64,000 bases of DNA from Streptomyces himalayensis subsp. himalayensis (GCF_013778455.1 NZ_JACEHE010000014.1:124001-188000), one strand, 5' to 3'; shown: positions 8,846-17,917, numbered from the stretch's first letter. Made by a program: numbers and translations. The notes: a model not told the origin generated them from the letters alone.

Positions 8846-9475
8846 TCAGACCACCGCCCCGCGCCCCGGGTCGTCGTCCTCCTCGTCGTCGTCTCTCATC
8901 CGCACCACGAGCGTGGCGAAGCCGCCGAGGAAGCCGCCGATGCCGAGAGTCGTCAGCCACCAGGTCATGTCCCAGCCGAGCAGTATGGCGAGGAGCAGCA
9001 GCACGGGGCCGCCGACGACGGCGAGCCAGGCGAACTTGGCCGTGGTGTCGGCGGTGGGCAGGGGCGGCGGCTCCGGGGGTACGAAGTGCCCCTCGTCGTC
9101 CGCGTCGAAGTCGTCGTCGGACGGCTCCGGTGCCACGTAGTCGCGGGGGCCGACGCCGGGGGCGTAGGCGATGGAGCTGCCCAGGGGCTTGCCGGTCTTG
9201 TCGGCCTCGTCGGGCTTGTTCCGTGCGTCCGGGGACGCCTCCTCGGCCTGGTCCGCGTCGGCATCCCTGTCCGCGCCGGCCGGCCCCGGGGCGTTGTGCT
9301 CGATCTCCAGCAGCGCCAGGTCCTCCACCGACTTGAACGGCTTCGCGCCCGGCGGGTCCGGTGGCTCCTCGCCGTACCCGGCGACGATCGCCGCCCAGGC
9401 GGCCGCCTCGTCGAACGGCACGCCCCGCTCCTCCGGCTCGCGGCCCTCGTCGCGGTCCGCGTCGTGCTCAGCCAC
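8846..9475 (-). CDS. conserved membrane protein, two C-terminal TM segments
   Basis: A 209-residue protein with an acidic, disordered N-terminal half that includes a conserved-looking block (FDEAAAWAAIVAGYGEEPP, residues 21-39). Two closely spaced hydrophobic segments lie near residues 150-190, followed by a very acidic tail (RMRDDDEEDDD). The GTG start at 9475 overlaps the stop of the upstream esterase gene by 8 bp, which implies translational coupling. A longer open frame exists but runs inside the esterase gene in another frame. Function unknown. Confidence 0.75.
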   Translation of the reverse strand: MAEHDADRDEGREPEERGVPFDEAAAWAAIVAGYGEEPPDPPGAKPFKSVEDLALLEIEHNAPGPAGADRDADADQAEEASPDARNKPDEADKTGKPLGSSIAYAPGVGPRDYVAPEPSDDDFDADDEGHFVPPEPPPLPTADTTAKFAWLAVVGGPVLLLLAILLGWDMTWWLTTLGIGGFLGGFATLVVRMRDDDEEDDDPGRGAVV

Positions 9476-10346
9476 CGGTGGCCGTCCCTTCCCTGTCCCC
9501 GACCGGGTCCTCTGTTCCGCCGGCCTTCTCCGGGATCCCCGCCGCGACGGAGGTCCCGCTTTCGCCCGGCTCCGTGCCGGCGCCGGGAGCGAGCCGGCCG
9601 ATGAAGGCATGGCTCTCCTCGAAGATCCGGTCCGCGTCATGGTCCAACGTCGCCACGTGGTAGCTCTGTTCCAGCAGGATCTCCGTGACGTCCGTGGACG
9701 AGACCCGGCTGAGGATGCGGGCCGAGTCGGCAGGCGGCACCACATGGTCCTGCGGGCTGCGCAGCAGCAGCAACGGCTGCGTGACCTGCGGAAGCTCGCC
9801 GTCGACCAGCCGGAAGAAGATCCGCAGGGAGTGCGCGGCGTGCAGGGGCACCCGGTCGTAGCCGATCTCCTCGACGCCTTCCTTGGCGATGTCGCTGGTG
9901 ATCCCCTTCGTCGTCCTGACGAGGTGCCGCGCGACCGGCAGCGCGTACGCCGAGAGGCCGTGCACCTTGTTCGCCGGGTTGACCACGACGACGCCGCTTA
10001 CCGCGTCCCCGTGCCTGGCCGCGAGCCGCAGCGCGAGCGCGGCGCCCATGGACAGGCCGACGACGAAGACCTGCTTGCACCGCTCGACGAGCGCGCGGAA
10101 CTCGCGGTCCACCTCCGCGTACCAGTCCTGCCAGGTGGTGAGCTGCATGTCCTCCCAGCGCGTGCCGTGCCCGGGCAGCAGCGGCAGCGCGACCGTGAGC
10201 CCGCGACCGGCGAGATACTGGGCCCAGGGACGCAGCGACTGCGGGGAACCGGTGAAACCGTGACAGAGGAGGACGCCGACCTCTCCGCCCTCGTGGCGGT
10301 ACGGCTCGGCTCCAGGAAGGACCGGCACCTTCGGTCTCCAGTTCAT
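9468..10346 (-). CDS. alpha/beta-hydrolase, carboxylesterase/monoacylglycerol-lipase type
   Basis: A 292-residue alpha/beta-hydrolase. Seen: the oxyanion region LLCHGFTGSP (near residues 27-36), the nucleophile elbow GLSMG (about residue 108), an Asp in SPQDHVVP (about 210) and the closing His in QSYHVATLDHD (about 238). This arrangement matches thermostable Est30-like esterases. The C-terminal ~50 residues are a disordered extension. The start is the ATG at 10346, since the longer frame continues to 10532 through the divergent promoter. It is translationally coupled to the downstream membrane protein and divergent from the acyltransferase at 10537. Confidence 0.85.
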   Translation of the reverse strand: MNWRPKVPVLPGAEPYRHEGGEVGVLLCHGFTGSPQSLRPWAQYLAGRGLTVALPLLPGHGTRWEDMQLTTWQDWYAEVDREFRALVERCKQVFVVGLSMGAALALRLAARHGDAVSGVVVVNPANKVHGLSAYALPVARHLVRTTKGITSDIAKEGVEEIGYDRVPLHAAHSLRIFFRLVDGELPQVTQPLLLLRSPQDHVVPPADSARILSRVSSTDVTEILLEQSYHVATLDHDADRIFEESHAFIGRLAPGAGTEPGESGTSVAAGIPEKAGGTEDPVGDREGTATGG

Positions 10347-10536
10347 GAGGCTCGGACGGGGTACCCCCGGCAATGGTCCGGCGACCACGTGCGTGGACCC
10401 ACTTCGGAGGCGTACTTCACCGTACGCGACCGTACTGACACCGACCAGATCCGGGCGCGGTCGAGCCCGCCTGCTCAGGCGGAGCCAGGACCCCGCACGG
10501 GTTAAGGTCTGATCCACGGAAACAGGAGGCACCCGG

Positions 10537-11316
10537 GTGATCTACGAGGCAATGAAGTTCTCCATCGGAGGGCCGCTGAAGCTTGCCTTCAGGCCCTGGG
10601 TGGAAGGGCTCGAGAACGTGCCCGCCCAGGGCCCGGCCATCCTCGCGAGCAACCATCTGTCGTTCTCGGACTCCTTGTTCCTGCCCGCCGTCCTCGACCG
10701 CAAGATCACCTTCATCGCCAAGTCGGAGTACTTCACCACGCCCGGCATCAAGGGACGCCTGACCGCCGCCTTCTTCAAGGGCGTCGGCCAGCTGCCGGTG
10801 GACCGCTCGGGCGCGCGGGGAGCGGGCGAGGCGGCCATCAAGAGCGGCATAGGGGTCATCGAGCGCGGTGAACTGTTCGGCATCTACCCGGAGGGCACCC
10901 GTTCGCCCGACGGGCGCCTCTACCGCGGCAAGCCCGGAGGCCTCGCGCGCGTGGCGCTCGCCACCGGTGCGCCCGTCATCCCGGTCGCGATGATCGACAC
11001 CGAGAAGATCCAGCCGCCGGGGAAGGTGGTCCCGAAGCTGATGCGCCCGGGCATCCGCATCGGCAAGCCGCTGGACTTCAGCCGCTACAGCGGCATGGAG
11101 CACGACCGGTTCGTGCTGCGCGCGGTGACCGACGAGGTCATGTACGAGATCATGAAGCTCTCCGGCCAGGAGTACGTCGACATCTACGCGACGGCCGCGA
11201 AGCGGCAGATCGCGGAGGCCGCGAAGGCCGAGAGGGAAGCGGCCAAGGCGGAGGCCAGAGCGGTGAAGGACGCCGGCGACAAGGGCGGAACGGAGCGGGA
11301 GCGGTCCGGCTCGTAG
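10537..11316 (+). CDS. 1-acyl-sn-glycerol-3-phosphate acyltransferase (PlsC family)
   Basis: A 259-residue acyltransferase of phospholipid synthesis, acting at the inner membrane surface. Seen: the H-x4-D motif NHLSFSD (39-45), a second block GVGQLPVDRSG (near 90) and YPEGTRSPDG (near 115), in family order. The last ~45 residues are a Lys/Ala/Glu-rich helix that may bind membrane or form a coiled coil. The GTG start at 10537 follows CAGGAGG. M. tuberculosis Rv2182c, a similar acyltransferase, lies in the matching neighbourhood. The histidine kinase gene follows 51 bp later. Confidence 0.9.
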   Translation: MIYEAMKFSIGGPLKLAFRPWVEGLENVPAQGPAILASNHLSFSDSLFLPAVLDRKITFIAKSEYFTTPGIKGRLTAAFFKGVGQLPVDRSGARGAGEAAIKSGIGVIERGELFGIYPEGTRSPDGRLYRGKPGGLARVALATGAPVIPVAMIDTEKIQPPGKVVPKLMRPGIRIGKPLDFSRYSGMEHDRFVLRAVTDEVMYEIMKLSGQEYVDIYATAAKRQIAEAAKAEREAAKAEARAVKDAGDKGGTERERSGS

Positions 11317-11367
11317 TGGCGCCGCCGCCGGCGGCGCCGAGGGTGGGGAACCTGAGGGTGGGGGAGC

Positions 11368-12585
11368 ATGGCCAAGCGCGAGCGAGTCATGAGGATGTCG
11401 GTCGAGCAGCCGCTGTGGCGTGCGCTCACCGCGTACCGCGTCCTCACCATGCTGTACGCGATCGCGCTCTTCGTCTCCGCGTACGACGAGTTCGTGCGCC
11501 CCTGGGTGGCCGTCGCCTACTTCGCGGTGCTCCTCGTCTGGACGCTGGCCACGCTGCGCCAGGTCGCGAGCGCGGCCAGCTGCACCAGGTGGTTCCTCGT
11601 CACCGACCTCACCATCGCGCTCGCCGGCATCCTGCTCACACCGGTCGCCGACGCGCACGAGCGGATCGTGGCCGGCGGACCGACCCTGCCGACCATATGG
11701 ACGGCGGGCGCCGTCCTCGCGTACGCCCTCAAGGGCGGCTGGCGCTGGGCGGCCGTCGCCTCCGCGCTCGTCGGCGGCGCCAACATCGTCCAGCGCGGCG
11801 CGCTCAGCCAGGACACCTTCCACAACGTCCTGCTGGTCTGGGTCGCCTCCATCGCCATCGGCTACGTCGTCGAGGTCGCCCGCGCCTCCGAGCGCACCCT
11901 CGCCCGCGCCCTGGAGATCGAGGCCGCGACGCGCGAGCGCGAAAGGCTTGCCCGGGACATCCACGACGGCGTGCTCCAGGTCCTCGCCATGGTGCAGCGC
12001 CGCGGCTCGGCGCTCGGCGGTGAGGCCGCTGAGCTCGGCCGCATGGCGGGTGAGCAGGAGGCCGCCCTGAGGGCGCTGGTCGCGGGGGGCCTGGTGCCCG
12101 CCTCGCACGCGTCGGAGGACGCCTCCCAGGGGGCGGTCGTACGCGTGGTGGAAGTACCGGACGACGAGGACGCCGCGGACGCGCCGTGCGACCTGCGCTC
12201 GCTGCTCGCACCGCACGCCGGAGCGCGGGTGACCCTCTCGGAGCCGGGCGCCCCGGTGCTGCTCGCACCCGCCGCGGCGAAGGAGGTCGCCGCCGCTGTC
12301 AGTGCCGCCCTGGACAATGTCCGCAACCATGCCGGCGACGGCGCGCGGGCCTGGATCCTGGTCGAGGACGAGCCGGACGCGGTCATCGTGACCGTGCGGG
12401 ACGACGGTCCCGGCATCCCCGAGGGGCGGCTTGCCCAGGCCGAGGGGGAGGGCCGCCTCGGTGTGGCCCTGTCGATCCGGGGCCGGCTGCGGGACATGGG
12501 AGGCACGGCCGAGGTGATCTCGGTACCGGGTCAGGGCACAGAGGTCGAACTGAAGGTTCCACGGGGGAAGGCGACACGGAGATGA
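11368..12585 (+). CDS. macS: sensor histidine kinase, MacS-like
   Basis: A 405-residue HisKA_3-type sensor kinase. Seen: about four to five hydrophobic segments in residues 15-175, the dimerisation/phosphoacceptor motif ERLARDIHDGVLQ with its His near 198, and a HATPase domain with NVRNHAG (about 313-319), DDGPGIPEG and GRLGVALSIRGR. The start ATG follows GGTGGGGGAG. The stop codon overlaps the response-regulator start (ATGA), so the pair is one operon. Position and partner match MacRS (SCO2120/2121, from memory), which controls membrane-associated morphogenesis genes in S. coelicolor; the name rests on synteny. Confidence 0.85.
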   Translation: MAKRERVMRMSVEQPLWRALTAYRVLTMLYAIALFVSAYDEFVRPWVAVAYFAVLLVWTLATLRQVASAASCTRWFLVTDLTIALAGILLTPVADAHERIVAGGPTLPTIWTAGAVLAYALKGGWRWAAVASALVGGANIVQRGALSQDTFHNVLLVWVASIAIGYVVEVARASERTLARALEIEAATRERERLARDIHDGVLQVLAMVQRRGSALGGEAAELGRMAGEQEAALRALVAGGLVPASHASEDASQGAVVRVVEVPDDEDAADAPCDLRSLLAPHAGARVTLSEPGAPVLLAPAAAKEVAAAVSAALDNVRNHAGDGARAWILVEDEPDAVIVTVRDDGPGIPEGRLAQAEGEGRLGVALSIRGRLRDMGGTAEVISVPGQGTEVELKVPRGKATRR

Positions 12586-13313
12586 GCGAGAAGAACGAAA
12601 CGGCCGCACAGGCACAGGAGTTGACGCAGAAGCAGGGGCCAGGGCAGGAGCATGGGCGGATCAAGGTGATGGTGGTCGACGACCACCCGATGTGGCGGGA
12701 CGCCGTCGCCCGCGATCTCGCCGAGTCCGGCTTCGATGTGGTCGCCACGGCGGGCGACGGCGAGCAGGCCGTGCGCCGCGCCCGCGCCGTCGAGCCGCAT
12801 GTGCTCGTGCTCGACCTCAACCTTCCGGGCAAGCCGGGCGTCCAGGTGTGCAAGGAACTCGTCGGGACCGACAAGACGCTGCGCGTGCTCGTCCTGTCCG
12901 CGAGCGGTGAGCACGCCGACGTCCTCGAGGCGGTCAAGTCCGGTGCCACGGGCTATCTGCTGAAGTCGGCGTCCACGGAGGAGCTGATCGACGCGGTGCG
13001 CCGCACGGCGGTCGGCGACGCCGTCTTCACGCCCGGTCTCGCCGGCCTGGTCCTCGGCGAGTACCGCAGGCTGGCATCCGAGCCCGCGCCCTCCGCCCCG
13101 GACGGGCCCAAGGCGCCGCAGCTCACCGAGCGCGAGACCGAGGTGCTGCGGCTGGTCGCCAAGGGCCTGAGCTACAAGCAGATCGCCGAACGGCTCGTCA
13201 TATCGCACCGCACCGTGCAGAACCACGTGCAGAACACCCTCGGCAAGCTCCAACTCCACAACAGGGTCGAGCTCGTCCGGTACGCGATAGAGCGTGGCCT
13301 CGATGACGAGTGA
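12582..13313 (+). CDS. macR: response regulator, NarL/LuxR family, MacR-like
   Basis: A 243-residue response regulator. An N-terminal extension of ~25 residues (Gln/Glu-rich) precedes the receiver domain: acidic pocket VDDHP (near 33), phosphoacceptor Asp in VLDLNLPG (near 78) and the Lys of YLLKSAS (near 128). A linker leads to a C-terminal LuxR helix-turn-helix (TERETEVLRLVAKGLSYKQ, about 180-198). Start and spacing are fixed by the ATGA overlap with the kinase. It is expected to bind DNA as a dimer when phosphorylated by the partner kinase. Confidence 0.87.
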   Translation: MSEKNETAAQAQELTQKQGPGQEHGRIKVMVVDDHPMWRDAVARDLAESGFDVVATAGDGEQAVRRARAVEPHVLVLDLNLPGKPGVQVCKELVGTDKTLRVLVLSASGEHADVLEAVKSGATGYLLKSASTEELIDAVRRTAVGDAVFTPGLAGLVLGEYRRLASEPAPSAPDGPKAPQLTERETEVLRLVAKGLSYKQIAERLVISHRTVQNHVQNTLGKLQLHNRVELVRYAIERGLDDE

Positions 13314-13494
13314 ACCGTGTCCCGCGTCAAGCCCGTCAACCTCACCCGCACCGGCAGCCGCTCGTTCGGGTGAAAGGGTCTCGATCAATGCCTCGATAAT
13401 TCACCGGAATTGACCCTCCGCCCTGTCCCGAAGTGACGTGGATCACCATTAGCGTGACCCGCATCAGCTCATACCGGAGCGAAGGGACATTTCC

Positions 13495-14523
13495 ATGCGG
13501 GTCGGAGTACTGACCGGAGGCGGCGACTGCCCCGGGCTCAACGCCGTCATCCGGGGCATCGTCCGCAAGGGCGTGCAGGAGTACGGCTACGACTTCACCG
13601 GCTTCCGCGACGGCTGGCGCGGTCCGCTGGAGGGCGACGCCATGCCGCTCGGCATCCCCGCGGTGCGCGGCATCCTCCCCCGGGGCGGCACCATCCTCGG
13701 CTCGTCGCGCACGAACCCCCTCAAGGAGGAGAACGGCATCCGCCGGATCCGGGAGAACCTCGCCAAGCACGAGGTGGAGGCCCTGATCGCGATCGGCGGC
13801 GAGGACACCCTGGGCGTCGCGGCACGTCTCGCCGACGAGTACGGCATCAACTGCGTGGGCGTACCGAAGACCATCGACAACGACCTGTCCGCCACCGACT
13901 ACACCTTCGGCTTCGACACGGCCGTCGGCATCGCCACCGAGGCGATCGACCGCCTGCACACCACCGCCGAGTCGCACATGCGCGTGCTCGTCGTCGAGGT
14001 GATGGGCCGTCACGCCGGCTGGATCGCGCTCCACTCCGGCCTCGCGGGCGGCGCCAACGTGATCCTCATCCCCGAGCAGCGCTTCGACGTCGACCAGGTC
14101 TGCTCCTGGGTCACCTCCCGCTTCAAGGCGTCGTACGCACCCATCGTGGTCGTCGCCGAGGGCGCCATGCCCAAGGACGGCGACATGGTGCTCAAGGACG
14201 GCTCGCTCGACTCCTTCGGCCACGTCCGGCTCTCCGGCGTCGGCGAGTGGCTGGCGAAGGAGATCGAGAAGCGCACCGGCAAGGAGGCCCGTACGACCGT
14301 GCTGGGCCACGTCCAGCGCGGCGGCACCCCCAGCGCCTTCGACCGCTGGCTCGCCACCCGCTTCGGGCTGCACGCGATCGACGCGGTGCGCGACGGCGAC
14401 TTCGGCAAGATGGTCGCCCTCCGCGGCACGGACATCGTCCGCGTACCGCTCTCGGAGGCCACGGCCAAGCTGAAGACGGTGGACCCGAAGCTGTACGAGG
14501 AGGTCGGGGTGTTCTTCGGCTGA
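13495..14523 (+). CDS. pfkA: 6-phosphofructokinase
   Basis: A 342-residue phosphofructokinase converting fructose-6-phosphate to fructose-1,6-bisphosphate. Seen: GGGDCPGLNAVIRG (residues 7-20), GGEDTLG (near 101), PKTIDNDL (near 123) and MGRHAGW (near 169). The GGEDT and PKTIDND forms are shared by actinobacterial PFKs that use either ATP or pyrophosphate, so the phosphoryl donor cannot be settled by eye; S. coelicolor PFK is ATP-dependent. The start ATG follows GAAGGGAC. The 181-bp upstream gap separates it from the two-component pair. Confidence 0.94.
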   Translation: MRVGVLTGGGDCPGLNAVIRGIVRKGVQEYGYDFTGFRDGWRGPLEGDAMPLGIPAVRGILPRGGTILGSSRTNPLKEENGIRRIRENLAKHEVEALIAIGGEDTLGVAARLADEYGINCVGVPKTIDNDLSATDYTFGFDTAVGIATEAIDRLHTTAESHMRVLVVEVMGRHAGWIALHSGLAGGANVILIPEQRFDVDQVCSWVTSRFKASYAPIVVVAEGAMPKDGDMVLKDGSLDSFGHVRLSGVGEWLAKEIEKRTGKEARTTVLGHVQRGGTPSAFDRWLATRFGLHAIDAVRDGDFGKMVALRGTDIVRVPLSEATAKLKTVDPKLYEEVGVFFG

Positions 14524-14557
14524 CCTGGGGCGCTCTCTCCCCGCAGGGCACGCCCGG

Positions 14558-14638
14558 GCTATGGGTCGTATATTCGCGATGTCGGCCCATAGCCCAGTAA
14601 TCGGCCCATAGCCCAGGAATCGGCCCATAGCCCAGTAA
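14558..14638. repeat. clustered CCCATAGCCC repeats upstream of the dehydrogenase
   Basis: Three tandem 19-bp units TCGGCCCATAGCCCAGTAA (14582-14600, 14601-14619 with one change, 14620-14638). A fourth copy of the core in inverted orientation, GGGCTATGGG, lies at 14558-14567. All lie within 100 bp of the next start codon. A repeated operator is plausible. Confidence 0.8.
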
Positions 14639-14651
14639 GACGGGAGAAGCC

Positions 14652-15656
14652 GTGCAGATCATTGCCTTCGGGGTGCAGTCCGATGAGAAGCCGCTGATCG
14701 AGAAGGCATTCGCTGGTCATGACGACATCCGGTGCCTCGATGTCTTCCTCAACGAGGACACCGCCCCCATCGCGGCGGGCCACGAGATCATCTCCACGAG
14801 CGTCAACGCCGACCTGAGCGGCCGCGTCCTGGACACGCTCGCCGCCGGTGGAACGCGGATGGTCGCCCAGCGCTCCACCGGCTTCAACAACATCGACCTG
14901 GAGGTCGCCGAGCGCCTCGGCATCACCGTGGCCCGGGTCTCGTACTACTCGCCGTACTCGGTCGCGGAGTTCGCCTGGGCGCTGGCGATGGCGATCAACC
15001 GGCGGATCGTCCGCGCCTCCACCCGCACCCGCGACTTCGACTTCCGGCTCAACGGCCTGATGGGCCGCGACATGCACGGCCGTACCGTCGGAGTGCTCGG
15101 CACCGGCAAGATCGGCGAGGCCTTCACCCGGATCGCCCACGGCTTCGGCATGAACCTGCTCGGCTGGGACGTCGCCGAGAACCCCGCCTGCGTCGAGCTC
15201 GGCATGAACTACGTCGAGAAGGAGCGGCTCTTCGCCGAGGCCGACCTGATCAGCCTGCACGTACCGCTGCTCCCCGCGACCCAGAACGTCATCGACGCGA
15301 CGGCCCTGAAGAACATGAAGGACGACGCGATCCTGGTGAACTCCAGCCGCGGCGGCCTCATCGACTCCCGGGCCCTCGTCGACGAGCTGCGCAAGGGCCG
15401 CTTCACGGGCGTCGGACTCGATGTGTACGAGGCGGAGGCAGGGCTGTTCTTCCTCGACAAGTCCCTGGAGATCGTCGTGGACGACACCCTGGCCCGCCTC
15501 GTCACCTTCCCGAACGTCCTGGTCACCTCGCACCAGGCGTACTACACATCCGACGCCGTCGGCCAGATCATCGACACCACGCTGCAGAACGTCCTGGACT
15601 ACAAGGCGGGCCGCCGCTCCGACAACGTCCTGGTGCCGTCCGCCCCCAAGAGCTGA
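14652..15656 (+). CDS. D-lactate dehydrogenase-like 2-hydroxyacid dehydrogenase
   Basis: A 334-residue NAD-dependent 2-hydroxyacid dehydrogenase, most like fermentative D-lactate dehydrogenase (pyruvate to D-lactate). Seen: GVLGTGKIG (about 147-155) of the NAD fold, catalytic Arg in NSSRGGLID (about 233), Glu in DVYEAEAG and His in TSHQAYYT (about 295). The GTG start follows GGGAGAAG. Its 3' end overlaps the 3' end of the convergent anthranilate synthase gene by 58 bp. Four copies of a 10-bp core just upstream suggest control by a specific regulator. Confidence 0.88.
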   Translation: MQIIAFGVQSDEKPLIEKAFAGHDDIRCLDVFLNEDTAPIAAGHEIISTSVNADLSGRVLDTLAAGGTRMVAQRSTGFNNIDLEVAERLGITVARVSYYSPYSVAEFAWALAMAINRRIVRASTRTRDFDFRLNGLMGRDMHGRTVGVLGTGKIGEAFTRIAHGFGMNLLGWDVAENPACVELGMNYVEKERLFAEADLISLHVPLLPATQNVIDATALKNMKDDAILVNSSRGGLIDSRALVDELRKGRFTGVGLDVYEAEAGLFFLDKSLEIVVDDTLARLVTFPNVLVTSHQAYYTSDAVGQIIDTTLQNVLDYKAGRRSDNVLVPSAPKS

Positions 15657-17521
15657 CCCACCAGCTCCCGCACGATCGCCGCCCCGCGCAGCGACAGCAC
15701 GGACTCGGGGTGGAACTGCAGTCCCGCGAAGCCCCGTCCTCGCAGCGCGTGCACCTCGCCCGTGGCCGCGTCCCGGCTGACCTCGACGCCGTGCGCCGAC
15801 AGCTCCAGGGCCGCGTCGTCGTCGCACGCCGCCACGAAGCTGTTGTAGAAGCCCACGGTCTCCCGGCGCCCGAAGAGATCGATGTCCGTCTGCGCGCCCT
15901 GGTACGGCACCTCCTTCCGGACGATCTCCAGGCCCAGCTCGGCCGCGATCAGCTCATGGCCGAGGCAGACGCCCAGGACTCCGTGGCGGTGGGTCCCGAT
16001 CACCTCGGCGGTGAGCGCCCGCAGGAATCGCATCTTGGGGTCGCCCGTGTCGCCCGTGTCGCCCGGATCGCCGGGCCCCGGGCCCAGCACCAGCGGACCC
16101 TCGTGCGCGAGCACCGCATCCCGCAGCCCTGGCTCGTCGTACCGCCGCACCGTCACCTCCAGGCCCGACGCACGCAGCACATGCGCGAGCATCGCCGTGA
16201 ACGTGTCCTCGCCGTCCACGACCAGCGCATGCCCCTCCAGGGCCGCCGACCTCCCCTGCATCCGCAGCCAGAACGGCGCGAGCGCGGCCCTGCGGCCGTC
16301 GAGCGCGGCCTGGACGCGCGGGTCCTCCGCCAGCCCCGGCCGTTCCCGCTCCTCGCGCGGCCGGCCCGGACGCACCCCCAGAGCGGCCAGCACCCCTGCC
16401 GCCTTGGCGTGCGTCTCGGCGACCTCGCTCATCGGGTCCGAGCCGCGCACGAGCGTCGCGCCGACCGGGACCCGCAGCCGCCCGGCGGCGTCGATGTCGG
16501 CGGTACGGATGAGGATGGGCGAGTCGAGGGTCTGGGCCCCGCCGGCGTCCCGGCCGACGAGGGCCAGGGCCCCCGCGTAGTAGCCGCGCCCGCCGACCTC
16601 GTGGCGCTCGATGACACGGCACGCGTTCTGCACCGGCGAGCCGGTGACGGTCGCCGCGAACATGGTCTCGCGCAGCACCTCGCGGACGTCCAGCGACGAC
16701 CTGCCTCTCAACTCGTACTCGGTGTGCGCGAGATGGGCCATCTCCTTCAGCCGCGGCCCGATGACGACACCGCCCATGTCGCCGACCGTGCACATCATCT
16801 TGAGCTCCTCGTCGACGACCATCGAGAGCTCCTCGATCTCCTTGCCGTCGCCGAGGAACTCCAGCATGCTCTCGGCGGTCGGCCCCTCGGCCGGGTAGCG
16901 GTACGTCCCGCTGATCGGGTTCATGACGACCGTCCCGCCGGACATGCGCACGTGAACCTCCGGGCTGGCCCCGACCAGGGTGCGGTCGCCGGTGTGCACG
17001 ACGAACGTCCAGTACGCGCCGCGCTCGCCGACCAGCAGCCGCCGGAACAGCGCGAGGGCATCGGCCCTGGTGAAGCCCGGGATCTCACCCTCGTACGTCC
17101 GCCGGATGACGAAGTTCGCGCCCTCGCCCTGCCCGATCTCCTCGCGCAGCACCCGGCCGACGATCTCCGCGTACTCCTCGTCGGCCACGTCGAAGGCACC
17201 GCCCTCGACCCGTACGTCATGGGCGGGCAGCTGCAACAGGGCCTCGGCGAGCGGCAGTTCGTACGTCTCCTCGGCGGTCAGCACCGCGAGCGGGGTGCCG
17301 TCGTCCGTCACGTCGAAGCCGCGCTCCCGGATCTGCCGGAAAGGGACGAGCGCGAGCGACGGCCGGTCGCCCACGGGAATGTCGGCGAGGCGCTCGACCT
17401 CGCGGACGGGGCCGAGCAGCACCTCGACCGTGTCCGAGCCGTCGGCGGCACGCCCGGGCGTGCGGCGGCGCAGCAGGGCGAAGGGCGGGCAGTCGTCGTC
17501 GAGCAGTCTGTGCAGGTCCAC
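15599..17521 (-). CDS. trpE: anthranilate synthase, fused TrpE-TrpG type
   Basis: A 640-residue fusion that converts chorismate and glutamine to anthranilate. The N-terminal ~430 residues form the chorismate-binding TrpE-like part, with NPISGTYRYPAEGP, the DEELKMMCTVGD segment and RETMFAATVTGSPVQNA. The C-terminal ~190 residues are a class I glutamine amidotransferase: GPGPGDPGD, nucleophile Cys in GVCLGHE and His/Glu in QFHPESVLS. The GTG start at 17521 follows GGGAAGGA and lies just past an attenuator hairpin; the longer open frame runs through the leader. Fused trpEG genes with an attenuator are known in S. venezuelae. It could also feed secondary metabolism. Confidence 0.93.
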   Translation of the reverse strand: MDLHRLLDDDCPPFALLRRRTPGRAADGSDTVEVLLGPVREVERLADIPVGDRPSLALVPFRQIRERGFDVTDDGTPLAVLTAEETYELPLAEALLQLPAHDVRVEGGAFDVADEEYAEIVGRVLREEIGQGEGANFVIRRTYEGEIPGFTRADALALFRRLLVGERGAYWTFVVHTGDRTLVGASPEVHVRMSGGTVVMNPISGTYRYPAEGPTAESMLEFLGDGKEIEELSMVVDEELKMMCTVGDMGGVVIGPRLKEMAHLAHTEYELRGRSSLDVREVLRETMFAATVTGSPVQNACRVIERHEVGGRGYYAGALALVGRDAGGAQTLDSPILIRTADIDAAGRLRVPVGATLVRGSDPMSEVAETHAKAAGVLAALGVRPGRPREERERPGLAEDPRVQAALDGRRAALAPFWLRMQGRSAALEGHALVVDGEDTFTAMLAHVLRASGLEVTVRRYDEPGLRDAVLAHEGPLVLGPGPGDPGDTGDTGDPKMRFLRALTAEVIGTHRHGVLGVCLGHELIAAELGLEIVRKEVPYQGAQTDIDLFGRRETVGFYNSFVAACDDDAALELSAHGVEVSRDAATGEVHALRGRGFAGLQFHPESVLSLRGAAIVRELVGQLLGADGTRTLSERRPAL

Positions 17522-17571
17522 GGCGGGGTTCCTTCCCTGGGGTTGTGCTGGGAGGAACGGCCTGGAAACAC

Positions 17572-17598
17572 CGAAGGCCGCCCCTCGGGCGGCCTTCG
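17572..17598 (-). terminator. trp attenuator hairpin
   Basis: A perfect 12-bp stem: CGAAGGCCGCCC (17572-17583) and GGGCGGCCTTCG (17587-17598) with a CTC loop, placed between the leader peptide and the trpE start on the minus strand. It is the expected terminator of a translation-coupled attenuator. Confidence 0.85.
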
Positions 17599-17619
17599 CG
17601 AGTCTTCGAGTACGCGCAG

Positions 17620-17676
17620 TCAGTGGGCCGCCGAGTGAGCGGTCCACCACCAGTTCTGGATCGTGTGCGCGAACAT
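17620..17676 (-). CDS. trpL: trp leader peptide
   Basis: An 18-residue open frame MFAHTIQNWWWTAHSAAH ending 99 bp before trpE. Three consecutive TGG codons are the ribosome-stalling signal for tryptophan starvation. With the hairpin at 17572-17598 it forms a classical attenuator; this type of control has been described for the anthranilate synthase gene of S. venezuelae. Confidence 0.9.
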   Translation of the reverse strand: MFAHTIQNWWWTAHSAAH

Positions 17677-17917
17677 GCCCGGCACCCTACCCGAAGACGG
17701 GGAGCGGTGGGCCCTCAAAACAGGGGCCAAGGCACAAGCCGCACACAACTGCGGCTCACGCCGCGGGACGCGACGGGCCCCTCCGCCACCGCGCGTGCGG
17801 ACCGCGGCCTCCCGTACGCGCAGGTCGGAGCCCTGTACCACTCGCCACAGGCGTCGTCGAACGAGCGCGCACCGTCTCACTTGGTGAGCGGGCTCGGGGG
17901 TGCCCGACACGACCCCG

